64,000 bases of DNA from contig NZ_MZXW01000022.1 in NCBI RefSeq assembly GCF_004123905.1, positions 248,001 to 312,000 of the forward strand, in the 5' to 3' direction. Numbering within the stretch: position 1 is the stretch's first letter; each line of letters opens with the position of its first letter. Of the stretch, positions 42,730-51,845 are shown one piece after another. Below the pieces are notes generated by a model. That model ran no database searches, was not told where the DNA came from, and saw only the letters and a program-made list of their open reading frames with translations. The DNA is from Bradyrhizobium betae. GTDB lineage: Bacteria; Pseudomonadota; Alphaproteobacteria; Rhizobiales; Xanthobacteraceae. A program made the translations under genes and the position numbers.

Positions 42730-44250
42730 ATGGCGATAAAGTCCAGTCAACAGAGAGACTTGTTCGAAAGCGAGCGCAGCTTTCGGCTGTTGGTGGAAGG
42801 AGTCGCGGACTACGCACTCTACATGCTCGACCCTACCGGTATCATCACCAGCTGGAACATCGGCGGCGAACGGATCAAGGGCTACGCGCCCGACGAAATC
42901 CTCGGCCAGCATTTCTCCCGCTTCTACACCGAGACCGACCGCGCCAACGGCAAGCCTGCCCGTGCCCTCGGCATCGCGCGCGACCAGGGCCGCTACGAGG
43001 AGGAAGGCTGGCGCGTCCGCAAGGACGGCACCTTCTTCTGGGCAAGCGTCGTGATCGACCCGATCTACGAGCAGGGCACCCTTGTCGGCTTCGCCAAGAT
43101 CACCCGCGACATCACTGAGCGCCGCAACGCGCAGCTCAAGCTCGAGAGGATGCAGACGCAACTTGCCGAGTCGCAGAAGTTCGATGCGCTCGGCCAGCTC
43201 ACCGGAGGCGTCGCGCACGACTTCAACAATCTCCTGATGATCATCAGCGGCAGCCTTCACATCCTGAAGAAGGACGTCGCCGACGATGCCAAGCTGCAGC
43301 GCGCGATGTTAGCGATCGAGACCGCGACCAAGCGCGGCGCCGCGCTGACCAGCCAGCTCCTGACCTTCGCGCGGCGGCAGAGCGTCAATCCACAGGCGAT
43401 CCGTTTCGGCGACCGCATCGAGGCGATCCGCGAAGTGCTTCACGCCGGCGTCGGCAGCGCCGTTCATCTCGCCTTCGAGATCGACCGCGAGGTCTGGCCG
43501 GTCAAGGCTGACATCTCCGAGTTCGAGACCGGGCTGCTCAATCTCGTCATCAACGCCCGCGATGCCATGCCCGACGGCGGCACGGTGACGGTCGGCGCAC
43601 GCAACGTCGTCCTGGAGGACCCACCCCACAGCGGCGAGTTCGTCGCCATCACCGTCGCCGATACCGGGCTTGGCATCGCCTCCGACGTCGTCGACAAGAT
43701 CTTCGAGCCGTTCTTCACGACGAAACCGGTGGGAAAAGGCACCGGCCTCGGCCTGTCGCAGGTGCACGGCTTCGCGCATCAGGCCGGCGGCACGGTCAAG
43801 GTCGCAAGCGAGCTCGGCAAGGGCACGACCTTCACCATCCTGTTGCCGCGCGCAACCGGGACCGTGTCGAGCGAGACGCCTGATGCCGCGCCGGTTCTCG
43901 GCAGCGGCACGGTGCTGCTGGTCGAAGACAATCCCGACGTCGCAATCGTCAGCATCGGCCTGCTGGAGCAGCTCGGCTACAGCGTTCGCCGCGTCCCCGA
44001 CGCCGAGTCCGCGTTGCGCGAGATCGAGAAGAACGGCGTCGATTTCGTGTTCTCGGACATTGTCATGCCTGGCAAGATGGATGGACTCGGCCTCGCCCAT
44101 CATCTGCGTCAGATCCGCCCCGGCCTTCCGATCCTGCTCGCCACCGGCTACAGCGACGTCGCCGCCGACGTGCGCGGCGATTTCCCGATCCTGCGCAAGC
44201 CGTACGAGATCCACGAGTTGAGCGAAGCGATCGCCAAGCTGCCGCGGTGA
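42730..44250 (+). CDS. PAS hybrid histidine kinase
   Basis: A 506-residue hybrid sensor kinase with no membrane helix, so it senses in the cytoplasm. A PAS domain covers about 15-125 (FRLLVEGVADYALYMLDPTGIITSWN ... ITRDITERR). The phospho-acceptor helix has LTGGVAHDFNNLL, and the ATPase core has LVINARDAMPDGG, VADTGLGI and GKGTGLGLSQV. A C-terminal receiver domain follows (VLLVEDNPDVA, FSDIVMPGKMDGL, with LRKPYE). No HPt or DNA-binding output is adjacent. ATG 42730 is preferred over TTG 42724. The signal is unknown. Confidence 0.9.
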   Translation: MAIKSSQQRDLFESERSFRLLVEGVADYALYMLDPTGIITSWNIGGERIKGYAPDEILGQHFSRFYTETDRANGKPARALGIARDQGRYEEEGWRVRKDGTFFWASVVIDPIYEQGTLVGFAKITRDITERRNAQLKLERMQTQLAESQKFDALGQLTGGVAHDFNNLLMIISGSLHILKKDVADDAKLQRAMLAIETATKRGAALTSQLLTFARRQSVNPQAIRFGDRIEAIREVLHAGVGSAVHLAFEIDREVWPVKADISEFETGLLNLVINARDAMPDGGTVTVGARNVVLEDPPHSGEFVAITVADTGLGIASDVVDKIFEPFFTTKPVGKGTGLGLSQVHGFAHQAGGTVKVASELGKGTTFTILLPRATGTVSSETPDAAPVLGSGTVLLVEDNPDVAIVSIGLLEQLGYSVRRVPDAESALREIEKNGVDFVFSDIVMPGKMDGLGLAHHLRQIRPGLPILLATGYSDVAADVRGDFPILRKPYEIHELSEAIAKLPR

Positions 44251-44328
44251 CGGCTCTTCGCCTTCTTAACCTCTCCCGTAAGAACGGGGCGAGGGAGCGC
44301 ACCTCCCGCGCGGAGAGAGGCTTGGCCC

Positions 44329-44628
44329 TCAAACCGTCGGCAACACCGAGAACGCTTCCCCTGCCCTGCGCAGGTTCAGCTCGTCCGCACTCGCCGTCTC
44401 GCTCGTCACGCTGTCGACGCGCGACGACGGCGGGCCGTGGCGGCACAGAGCGACCATGTCGGCAACGTGCTTGGGCGTTCCCGCGAACAGCGCTTCCACG
44501 CTGCCGTCGCGGCGATTGCGGACCCAGCCTTCGAGGCCGCAGGTGACCGCTTGCGCCTCGAGCCAGGCCCGATAGCCGACGCCTTGAACGAGCCCGCGGA
44601 TCACGACCTGGAGGATCGCCCGGCTCAT
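44329..44628 (-). CDS. acyP: Acylphosphatase
   Basis: A 99-residue enzyme that hydrolyses carboxyl-phosphate bonds. The signature GLVQGVGYRAW holds the phosphate-binding arginine, and GWVRNRRDGSVEAL holds the catalytic asparagine. Length is normal. Its start overlaps the stop of the oxaloacetate decarboxylase gene (ATGA), so translation is coupled. Confidence 0.93.
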   Translation of the reverse strand: MSRAILQVVIRGLVQGVGYRAWLEAQAVTCGLEGWVRNRRDGSVEALFAGTPKHVADMVALCRHGPPSSRVDSVTSETASADELNLRRAGEAFSVLPTV

Positions 44629-45491
44629 CTTTTCAATCCGAGAAAGTCAGCGCTGCGCGCCTTCGTTTCGGCCTCACGCATGACGCGCGCGGTCAATTCC
44701 GACGACGCGAGGCCGTTGAGGGCCTTCGGCGGCGTCCCCTCGCGCAGCGCCCTCAGCGTCTCATAAACCGCCTGCGTGGCAGCTGCGACCGGCGCATGGC
44801 CCTGAAGCGCGATGCGCACGCGCTGGCTGGTGAGATAGTCGATCGCGTTCAAGTCGTCGGGCGCGCCACCGAGCACAATCGGCAAGTGCGTCGCGGCGAC
44901 AATCGCCTCGAGCTCGGCGCGCGACTTGATGCCGGTGAAGAATAGCGCGTCGACGCCCGTCGCCTCATAGGCCCTGGCACGGCGGATGGTGTCGTCGAGC
45001 GAGGTGATCGAGGCAGCTCCAGTGCGGCCCATGATGACGAGCGAGGGATCGCCGCGGCCACCAAGCGCGGCCTTCATCTTGCCGACGCCCTCCTCCAGCG
45101 AGATCAGCTGCGGCTTCGCTTCGCCGAAAGCGGCCGGCAGCAGCGTGTCCTCGATGGTGAGGCCGGCGGCGCCTGCCGTCTCCAGCTCCTGCACCGTGCG
45201 GCGCACGTTGAGCGCGTTGCCATAGCCGTGATCGGCATCGACCAGTACCGGAAGTGCTGCCGCGCGCGACATCCGCCGCATCTGCTCGGCGAGCTCAGTA
45301 AGCGTGATCAGCGTGATGTCGGGGTCGCCGAGCACCGCGAGCGAGGCGACCGAGCCGCCGAACATGCCGATGGGAAAGCCGAGATCCTCGGCGATACGGA
45401 TCGAGATCGCGTCGTAGACCGAGCCGGGATGGACGCAGGCTGAGCCCGACAGGATCGATCGCAGTTTCTCGCGGCGGGAACGAAAGGCCAT
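44625..45491 (-). CDS. Oxaloacetate decarboxylase (isocitrate lyase/PEP mutase superfamily)
   Basis: A 288-residue TIM-barrel enzyme of the isocitrate lyase/phosphoenolpyruvate mutase superfamily. It fits the PA4872-type oxaloacetate decarboxylase subgroup: SVYDAISIRIAEDLGF, GGSVASLAVLGDPDI, the Mg-binding VDADHGYGNALNV (D85, D87), LTIEDTLLP and LQGHAPVAAA. These enzymes convert oxaloacetate to pyruvate and CO2. Other members make or break C-C bonds in related 2-oxo acids, so the substrate is likely but not certain. It overlaps the acylphosphatase gene by 4 bases. Confidence 0.82.
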   Translation of the reverse strand: MAFRSRREKLRSILSGSACVHPGSVYDAISIRIAEDLGFPIGMFGGSVASLAVLGDPDITLITLTELAEQMRRMSRAAALPVLVDADHGYGNALNVRRTVQELETAGAAGLTIEDTLLPAAFGEAKPQLISLEEGVGKMKAALGGRGDPSLVIMGRTGAASITSLDDTIRRARAYEATGVDALFFTGIKSRAELEAIVAATHLPIVLGGAPDDLNAIDYLTSQRVRIALQGHAPVAAATQAVYETLRALREGTPPKALNGLASSELTARVMREAETKARSADFLGLKR

Positions 45492-45530
45492 AGTGCTGTC
45501 TCGGTCAAGTTACGCAGGCCGTATCATACT

Positions 45531-45620
45531 CCGTCATTGCGAGCGAAGCGAAGCAATCCAGAAATGCATCCGCGGAGACAGACTGGATTGCTTCGTCGCA
45601 AGGGCTCCTCGCAATGACGG
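45531..45620. repeat. Palindromic repeat, family B copy 2
   Basis: Perfect 13-base ends, CCGTCATTGCGAG (45531-45543) and CTCGCAATGACGG (45608-45620), enclose inner AGCAATCCAG / CTGGATTGCT arms. The first 30 bases match copy 1 at 23560-23589 with one difference. Confidence 0.9.
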
Positions 45621-45655
45621 TGCTCGTGGGCAGACCACCTACCCCACTCACACCC

Positions 45656-47671
45656 CTATGCAAACTCCAGAATCAGCGCGTCCACCGCGAGCGTCGCGCC
45701 GGCGCTGGCGTGGATCTTCTTCACGGTGCCGTCCTGCTCGGCGCGCAGCACGTTCTGCATCTTCATGGCTTCGACCACGGCCAGTGTCTCGCCGGCCTTG
45801 ACCTCCTGGCCCTCGGTCACCGCGATCGAGACGATGAGCCCGGGCATCGGACAGAGCAGCTTCTTGCCGGTGTCGGCAGCCGTGGTCACCGGCATCAGCC
45901 GCGCGGATGCCGCTTCAGCTTCGGTCCAGACATAGACCGGCACCTCGACGCCCTGATGCGCGAGACGGATGCCGTTGGCGATCGGGCGTGTCTGCACCGC
46001 GACGAGGTGGCCGTCGATCGTGCCCTGCCAGACCGGATCGCCCGGCTTCCAAGGCGACTGCAACAGATGTGCATTGCCGGCCTTGCCGGCGGCATCGACG
46101 AAGCGGATCGCGATCGCATCGCCTTCGCGCGCGACCTCGAGCAAAATCTCCTGGCGGTCGAGCCAGACCGCGCGGCGGCGCTCGCGCTGCACGACGCGGC
46201 CGCCCATCTGGCCCGAGATCTGACGCTTGCGCTCGCCGAGCACGTGATCGATGGCGGCGCCGACCGCAGCGATGCGACGCGCGACCTCGCCTTCGGGCAC
46301 GCGCACCGCAAAGCCCTTGGGGAATTCCTCGGCGATGAAGCCGGTCGAGAGATTGCCCTCACGCCAGCGCGGATGGTGCATCAGTGCGGACAGGAACGGG
46401 ATGTTGTGACGGATGCCGTCGACATAGAACGAATCCAGCGCGATGGCCTGCGCCTCGATGGCGGCCGCGCGCGAGGGCGCATGCGTCACGAGCTTCGCAA
46501 TCATCGGATCGTAATGGATCGAGATCTCGCCGCCTTCCTGCACACCGGTGTCATTGCGCACCGTGATGCCGTCCTGGCTCACTTCCGCCGGCGGACGGTA
46601 CTTTACCAGACGCCCGATCGAGGGCAGGAAGTTGCGGAACGGGTCTTCGGCATAGAGGCGCGATTCCACCGCCCAGCCGGTCAGCGTGACGTCCTTCTGC
46701 GCGATCGCGAGCTTCTCGCCGGCGGCGACGCGGAGCATCTGCTCGACGAGATCGACGCCGGTCACGAGCTCGGTGACGGGATGCTCGACCTGGAGGCGCG
46801 TGTTCATCTCCAGGAAGAAGAAGCTCTTGTCCTGGCCCGCGACGAACTCGACGGTGCCGGCGGAGTCATAGTTCACGGCCTTGGCCAGCGCGACGGCCTG
46901 CTCGCCCATCTTGCGGCGGGTGGCTTCGTCGAGCAGCGGCGACGGCGCTTCCTCGATGACCTTCTGGTTGCGGCGCTGGATCGAGCATTCGCGCTCGCCG
47001 AGATAGATCACGTTGCCATGCTTGTCGCCCAGCACCTGGATCTCAATGTGGCGGGGATCGACGATGAATTTTTCGACGAAGACGCGGTCGTCGCCGAACG
47101 AGGCCTTGGCCTCGGCCTTGGCGAGGTTGAAACCCTCGGCCACCTCGGCCTTGGAATGCGCGATGCGCATGCCCTTGCCGCCACCGCCGGCGGAGGCCTT
47201 GATCATCACGGGGTAGCCGATCTCGTCGGAGATCTTCACCGCGTGCTTGTCGTCCTCGATCACGCCGAGATAGCCCGGCACGGTCGAGACTTTTGCTTTT
47301 GCGGCCGCCTTCTTGGATTCGATCTTGTCACCCATCGCGGCAATCGCGCCGGGGTTCGGGCCGATGAAGACGATGCCGGCGGCCTCCAGCGCGCGCGGAA
47401 ACGCCTCCCGCTCGGACAGGAAACCGTAGCCGGGATGGACAGCTTCTGCGCCGGTCTTGCGGCAGGCCTCGACGATCTTCTCGATCACCAGATAGCTCTC
47501 GGCCGCAGCGGGCGGCCCGATCAGCACGGCCTCGTCGGCCATCTCGACATGGAGGGCGTCGCGGTCGGCCTCGGAATAGACTGCAACCGTCTGAATTCCC
47601 ATGCGGCGAGCGGTCTTGATGACCCGGCAGGCGATTTCGCCGCGATTGGCGATCAGAATGCGTTTGAACAT
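45656..47671 (-). CDS. pccA: Acetyl/propionyl-CoA carboxylase biotin-carrying alpha subunit
   Basis: A 671-residue biotin-dependent carboxylase subunit, most like propionyl-CoA carboxylase alpha. Biotin carboxylase domain 1-450: FKRILIANRGEIACRVIKTA, ATP-grasp loop KASAGGGGKGMR, EMNTRLQVEHPVTE and YDPMIAKLV. A linking BT domain (about 480-590) holds the beta subunit. The biotin carrier domain ends the protein with EAMKMQN, where the second lysine context carries biotin. It makes methylmalonyl-CoA from propionyl-CoA with the beta subunit, which is not in the window. ATG 47669-47671 is supported by homology; a longer in-frame start adds 30 residues. Confidence 0.92.
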   Translation of the reverse strand: MFKRILIANRGEIACRVIKTARRMGIQTVAVYSEADRDALHVEMADEAVLIGPPAAAESYLVIEKIVEACRKTGAEAVHPGYGFLSEREAFPRALEAAGIVFIGPNPGAIAAMGDKIESKKAAAKAKVSTVPGYLGVIEDDKHAVKISDEIGYPVMIKASAGGGGKGMRIAHSKAEVAEGFNLAKAEAKASFGDDRVFVEKFIVDPRHIEIQVLGDKHGNVIYLGERECSIQRRNQKVIEEAPSPLLDEATRRKMGEQAVALAKAVNYDSAGTVEFVAGQDKSFFFLEMNTRLQVEHPVTELVTGVDLVEQMLRVAAGEKLAIAQKDVTLTGWAVESRLYAEDPFRNFLPSIGRLVKYRPPAEVSQDGITVRNDTGVQEGGEISIHYDPMIAKLVTHAPSRAAAIEAQAIALDSFYVDGIRHNIPFLSALMHHPRWREGNLSTGFIAEEFPKGFAVRVPEGEVARRIAAVGAAIDHVLGERKRQISGQMGGRVVQRERRRAVWLDRQEILLEVAREGDAIAIRFVDAAGKAGNAHLLQSPWKPGDPVWQGTIDGHLVAVQTRPIANGIRLAHQGVEVPVYVWTEAEAASARLMPVTTAADTGKKLLCPMPGLIVSIAVTEGQEVKAGETLAVVEAMKMQNVLRAEQDGTVKKIHASAGATLAVDALILEFA

Positions 47672-47846
47672 GCTTTTCTTGAATCTCGACCTTGGGCGGG
47701 ACCCGTCCCTGGCCGTTGGGACCGGCAGGGGACGGGCCGTGTGGCTCCCGTGGTACATCAAAATGGGCCGGAGGCAACGGTCTAAATCCGGCCCCTCCGG
47801 CGGACCAGCGCAAGACCGAAACGGGCCGCTTGGTCCGTGAGACGCC

Positions 47847-48929
47847 CTAGGGCTTCCGGGCCTTGATGCTTTCCTTGGCTACGTCCCGGACCAGGCCGTG
47901 AATGAAGCCCAGTTTGGCGACCACGGCCGGCGACAGGATGAAGGGATAGAGGTCGCGCATGCCCATGGCGCGGTTGACGCTGTTCATGGCGAAGGTGAAA
48001 GGCAGCCATGCGTTGACGATCGCCTCGACGTCCCTGGCCTCGTAGGGGTTGAAACGGATGCGTGTCGTCAACTCCCCGTCGCGGTCGACCCTGGGCCGCA
48101 CCTCCATGCCGAACTCGGACGCCATCTCCAGGGTATCGACGATGTGGAGATAGTGCGCCCAGGTTTCGGCGAAGTCTTCCCAGGGGTGCGTGGTGGCGTA
48201 GGACGAGACGTAGTTCTGCTGCCAGTCCGGTGGCGCGCCTTCGGCGTAGTGGCGCTGCAGAGCCTCGCCGTAATCGACTGAATCGTCGCCGAATACAGCG
48301 CGGCATTCTTGCAGCCTGCCGCCGTCGCGGACCAGCACGTCCCAGAAATAGTGCCCGACCTCGTGGCGGAAATGTCCGAGCAGCGTGCGGTAGGGCTCAC
48401 CCATCTCCAGCCTGCGCCGCTCGCGCTCGATGCCGTCGGTCTCGGTGAGCGCGATCGTGATCAGGCCGTTGTCATGCCCGGTCAATATCTTCTGCCCGCT
48501 GTTCGGATCGTCGGCGAGGAAGTTGAAAATCAGGCCATGCGCGGCGTTGTCCTGCCGGGTCTGGAGCGGCAGTTTCCAGCGGATCAGGGAATAGAACAGC
48601 CGGTGTTTCGCCACCTCCAGTTCGCGCCAGCCGGCGAGCTGAACGGGGTCGGAGAGGTCAGGCACGATGCCATTGTGGCGGCAGGCGCGGCAATAGCCGG
48701 TGGTATCGCTGGCATCGGTCAGCCAGTTGCAGGCGTCGTACTCGGCATTGCGACACAGCATGCGGCCCTTGCCCTTGTCGGCGAGCGTGGCCCAGCCCTC
48801 CCCGTCAGGCTCAATCGCCGACATCGCCTCCTTCTCCGGCAGGAAGGCGACCTGGTGGCCGCAGCGTTCGCAGGCGCGGTTCTCGAAATAGAGAACGTTG
48901 CCGCAGGACTGGCAGACAAAGAGCTTCAA
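47847..48929 (-). CDS. Zinc-ribbon putative zinc metallopeptidase
   Basis: A 360-residue protein. It opens with two zinc-knuckle pairs (C6-x-x-C9 with C20-x-x-C23, and C59, C67 with C80-x-x-C83). The peptidase domain has H189-E-V-G-H193 with a downstream glutamate in HPWEDFAETWAHYLH, the Mx/putative zinc-peptidase family pattern (DUF family, no known substrate). No signal peptide is seen. The start is a TTG at 48927-48929 with AGAGG 8 bases upstream; no ATG start fits. It stands alone, divergent from a hybrid kinase. Confidence 0.82.
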   Translation of the reverse strand: MKLFVCQSCGNVLYFENRACERCGHQVAFLPEKEAMSAIEPDGEGWATLADKGKGRMLCRNAEYDACNWLTDASDTTGYCRACRHNGIVPDLSDPVQLAGWRELEVAKHRLFYSLIRWKLPLQTRQDNAAHGLIFNFLADDPNSGQKILTGHDNGLITIALTETDGIERERRRLEMGEPYRTLLGHFRHEVGHYFWDVLVRDGGRLQECRAVFGDDSVDYGEALQRHYAEGAPPDWQQNYVSSYATTHPWEDFAETWAHYLHIVDTLEMASEFGMEVRPRVDRDGELTTRIRFNPYEARDVEAIVNAWLPFTFAMNSVNRAMGMRDLYPFILSPAVVAKLGFIHGLVRDVAKESIKARKP

Positions 48930-49134
48930 GATTTAGCCTCTTCGGAAAGGGAGTTTTGTGAATAAGAGTTGTGGCGCCTCGCAGATACGCGCTCCGACGG
49001 CTCATCGTTCCAATATTTGGAACAAATAGCCAGACCCTGGGTTCGTACATACCCACCACAATGCATTCAGTGGCGCATATTCCCCTCCGGACAATGGCCA
49101 TCACGCTCCGTCTGTGTGAATATCGGTCCGGCAC

Positions 49135-51612
49135 GTGCGCTCACGCATCACAACGGCCGACGCCTTGAACGATCCTTTGCCCGAGACCATCGCCGCCGAA
49201 CGGCTGCGCCAGCACCTCGAAGAAATCGCGCGCCAGCGCGACAATGCCTATCGTGCGCTCCAGGAGCGCGAGGCCGAGCTCGCACGCATCCAGCGCATCG
49301 GCAAGGTCGGCGGCGTCGAGGTCGACTTCCGCGAGGGTTTCAGGAACCGCCGATCGCCTGAATATCTGATGATTCACGGCCTGCCGCCTGAGGCTGCCGA
49401 TGAATCGCACGAGGACTGGGTCACCCGCATCCATCCAGACGACCGCGACGCCACGGTGAAACACTTCTTCGAGGCACTTTCCGGGACCAGCGAGGATTAC
49501 ACCGCAGAATACCGCATCATCCGTCCCAGCGACGGCGAGACCCGCTGGATCCGCGTCGTCGCCAAGATCGAGCGTGACCGCGATGGTCGCGCCATCCGCC
49601 TCGTCGGCGCCCATATCGACATCACCGGCCAGGCGCTGGCGCGCGAGACGCTGCGCGAGAGCGAGGAGCGTTTCCGGCTGATCGCCGACAGCGCGCCGGT
49701 GCCGATCTGGGTGACAAAGCTCGACCGCAAGCGCTCCTTCGCCAACCAGGCCTATGTCGACTTCGTCGGCCTGCCCTATGACCAGGCAATCGATTTCGAC
49801 TGGCGCAAGGTGCTGCATCCGGACGACCTGCCGCATGTCTTGCAGCAATCCGTCCAGGGCGAAGCCTCGCTCAAACCGTTCGTGCTGGAGGCGCGCTACA
49901 AGGACGCCAAGGGCGAGTGGCGCTGGCTGCGTTCGGAATCGCAGCCCCGCTGGGACCCGACCGGCAAGCACATCGGCTTCATCGGCGTTGCCCACGACAT
50001 CACCGCGGCAAAGCAGGCCGAGATCGAGCTCCGGCGGCTCAACGAGACGCTGGAAGAGCGTATCGCCGAGCGCACCGCCGAGCTCGAATCCAACGAGGCG
50101 CGGCTGCGCGCGATCCTGGAGACCAGCAACCAGTATCAGGGCCTGGTCAACCTCAGGGGCGAGCTGCTCTACGCCAACAGGACCGCCCTCGACGGCATCA
50201 AGGCAAGCTCCGCCGACGTGATCGGAAAGCCGTTCTGGGACACGCCATGGTTCACCGGCACGGAAGGCATGAGCGCCGCCGTGCGCGAGGCCTTCGACAC
50301 CGTGCTCCAGGGCGAAGCGGTGCGGATGGAAATGCGGCTGCGCCTGCCGATCGGCGAGCGCGATTTCGAATTCGGCATGCGCCCCGTGCTCGACCGCCAC
50401 GGCAACATCACCGGTGCGGTGCCGGAGGCTGTCGACATCACCGACCGCCGCCGCGGCGAGGAAGCGCTGCGGCAGTCGCAGAAGATGGAGGCGATCGGCC
50501 AGCTCACCGGCGGCGTCGCCCACGACTTCAACAACCTCCTCACCATCATACGCTCGGCGACCGATTTCCTGCGCCGTCGCGAACTGCCGGAGGAGCGCCG
50601 CCGCCGCTATGTCGACGCCATCTCCGACACCGTCGAGCGCGCATCGAAGCTGACCGCGCAGCTCCTGGCCTTCGCGCGCCGCCAGCCGCTGAAGCCGCAG
50701 ATCTTCAACGTCGGGAGCCAGGTCGAGAGCGTGGCGCAACTGGTCCGCCCCCTGGTCGGCGGCCGCATCGAGATCGACGTCGAGATCGACGATGCCGATT
50801 GCTTCACCGTCGCCGACATCGCGCAATTCGAAACCGCGCTGATCAACCTTGCCATCAACGCCCGCGACGCCATGGACGGCGAAGGCCGCCTCACCATCGC
50901 CGTGCACAAAATCCAGGGCATCCCGAGCCTGCGCGCGCAATCGGCGCGCGGCGGCGATTATGTCGCGATCTCGGTGGCGGACACCGGCAGCGGCATCGCG
51001 GCCGAAAACATTGACGCCATCTTCGAGCCGTTCTTCACCACCAAGGAGGTCGGCAAGGGCACCGGCCTCGGCCTCAGCCAGGCGTTCGGCTTCGCAAAGC
51101 AGTCCGAGGGCGACATTGCGGTGACGAGCACGCAAGGCAAAGGCGCGACCTTCACGATCTACCTGCCGCAGGCACAGAGCCCGGCCGCAGAGAAGGAAGC
51201 CGCAGCGCTGACCAGCGAGACCTCGACCACCGGCCGCGGCTATCGCGTGCTCGTGGTCGAGGACAATGACGATGTCGGCCAGTTCTCGACCGAGCTTCTG
51301 GAAGACCTCGGCTATGTCGTCCGCCGCGTCGCCAACGCCAATGCCGCACTCGCCATCCTCGGCGAGAACGAATTCGCGGTCGATCTGGTGTTCTCCGATG
51401 TCATCATGCCCGGCATGAACGGCGTCGAGCTCGCCGGCATCATCCGCGAGCGCTATCCGGGCCTGCCCGTCGTGCTCACCTCCGGCTACAGCAACGTGCT
51501 CGCGGAGAACGCGCATCGCGGCTTCGAGCTGATCCAGAAGCCGTACTCGGTGGAATCGCTCTCGCGCATTTTGCGCAAGGCGATCACGGAGAAGCTGTCG
51601 GTGGCGCGTTGA
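49135..51612 (+). CDS. Multi-PAS hybrid histidine kinase
   Basis: An 825-residue soluble hybrid kinase. A coiled coil (about 20-45) leads into three PAS/PAC units (about 50-165, 175-290 and 320-430); the first lacks clear ligand residues but ends VGAHIDITGQAL. The kinase core has LTGGVAHDFNNLL, LAINARDAMDGEG, VADTGSGI and GKGTGLGLSQAFG. A receiver domain closes the protein (VLVVEDNDDVGQFSTELL, FSDVIMPGMNGVEL, QKPYS). It resembles the kinase at 42730-44250. The start is GTG 49135 or TTG 49165; no ATG fits. Its signal is unknown. Confidence 0.88.
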   Translation: MRSRITTADALNDPLPETIAAERLRQHLEEIARQRDNAYRALQEREAELARIQRIGKVGGVEVDFREGFRNRRSPEYLMIHGLPPEAADESHEDWVTRIHPDDRDATVKHFFEALSGTSEDYTAEYRIIRPSDGETRWIRVVAKIERDRDGRAIRLVGAHIDITGQALARETLRESEERFRLIADSAPVPIWVTKLDRKRSFANQAYVDFVGLPYDQAIDFDWRKVLHPDDLPHVLQQSVQGEASLKPFVLEARYKDAKGEWRWLRSESQPRWDPTGKHIGFIGVAHDITAAKQAEIELRRLNETLEERIAERTAELESNEARLRAILETSNQYQGLVNLRGELLYANRTALDGIKASSADVIGKPFWDTPWFTGTEGMSAAVREAFDTVLQGEAVRMEMRLRLPIGERDFEFGMRPVLDRHGNITGAVPEAVDITDRRRGEEALRQSQKMEAIGQLTGGVAHDFNNLLTIIRSATDFLRRRELPEERRRRYVDAISDTVERASKLTAQLLAFARRQPLKPQIFNVGSQVESVAQLVRPLVGGRIEIDVEIDDADCFTVADIAQFETALINLAINARDAMDGEGRLTIAVHKIQGIPSLRAQSARGGDYVAISVADTGSGIAAENIDAIFEPFFTTKEVGKGTGLGLSQAFGFAKQSEGDIAVTSTQGKGATFTIYLPQAQSPAAEKEAAALTSETSTTGRGYRVLVVEDNDDVGQFSTELLEDLGYVVRRVANANAALAILGENEFAVDLVFSDVIMPGMNGVELAGIIRERYPGLPVVLTSGYSNVLAENAHRGFELIQKPYSVESLSRILRKAITEKLSVAR

Positions 51613-51630
51613 ATGTGAGCCACCCCCACG

Positions 51631-51790
51631 CTGTCGTCCCGGACAAGCGCAGCGAAACGGAGCGCCGATCCGGGACCCATAGCCCCAGGGAGAGGTTGTA
51701 GCGCGAGCCGGTAGCCACAAGTCTTCGCAAAACTCGACCCTGTGGTTGTGGGTCCCGGATCTGCGCTTCGCTTGTCCGGGACGACAGCGG
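51631..51790. repeat. Long palindromic repeat, family C
   Basis: CTGTCGTCCCGGACAAGCG (51631-51649) pairs with CGCTTGTCCGGGACGACAG (51769-51787), and TCCGGGACCCA pairs with TGGGTCCCGGA closer in. A T run follows on the plus strand (AGTTTTTGG), so it may also end transcription of the kinase gene. Confidence 0.85.
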
Positions 51791-51845
51791 AGTTTTTGGC
51801 TTAACCTTCCAACACATGGCCTCATCAACTTAGTCGAGCATTCAC

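Noticed and set aside
49141..51828. 895-codon minus-strand frame opposite the multi-PAS kinase
   Set aside because: High GC leaves the antisense frame open; it has no start context or domain, while the plus strand is a clear kinase.
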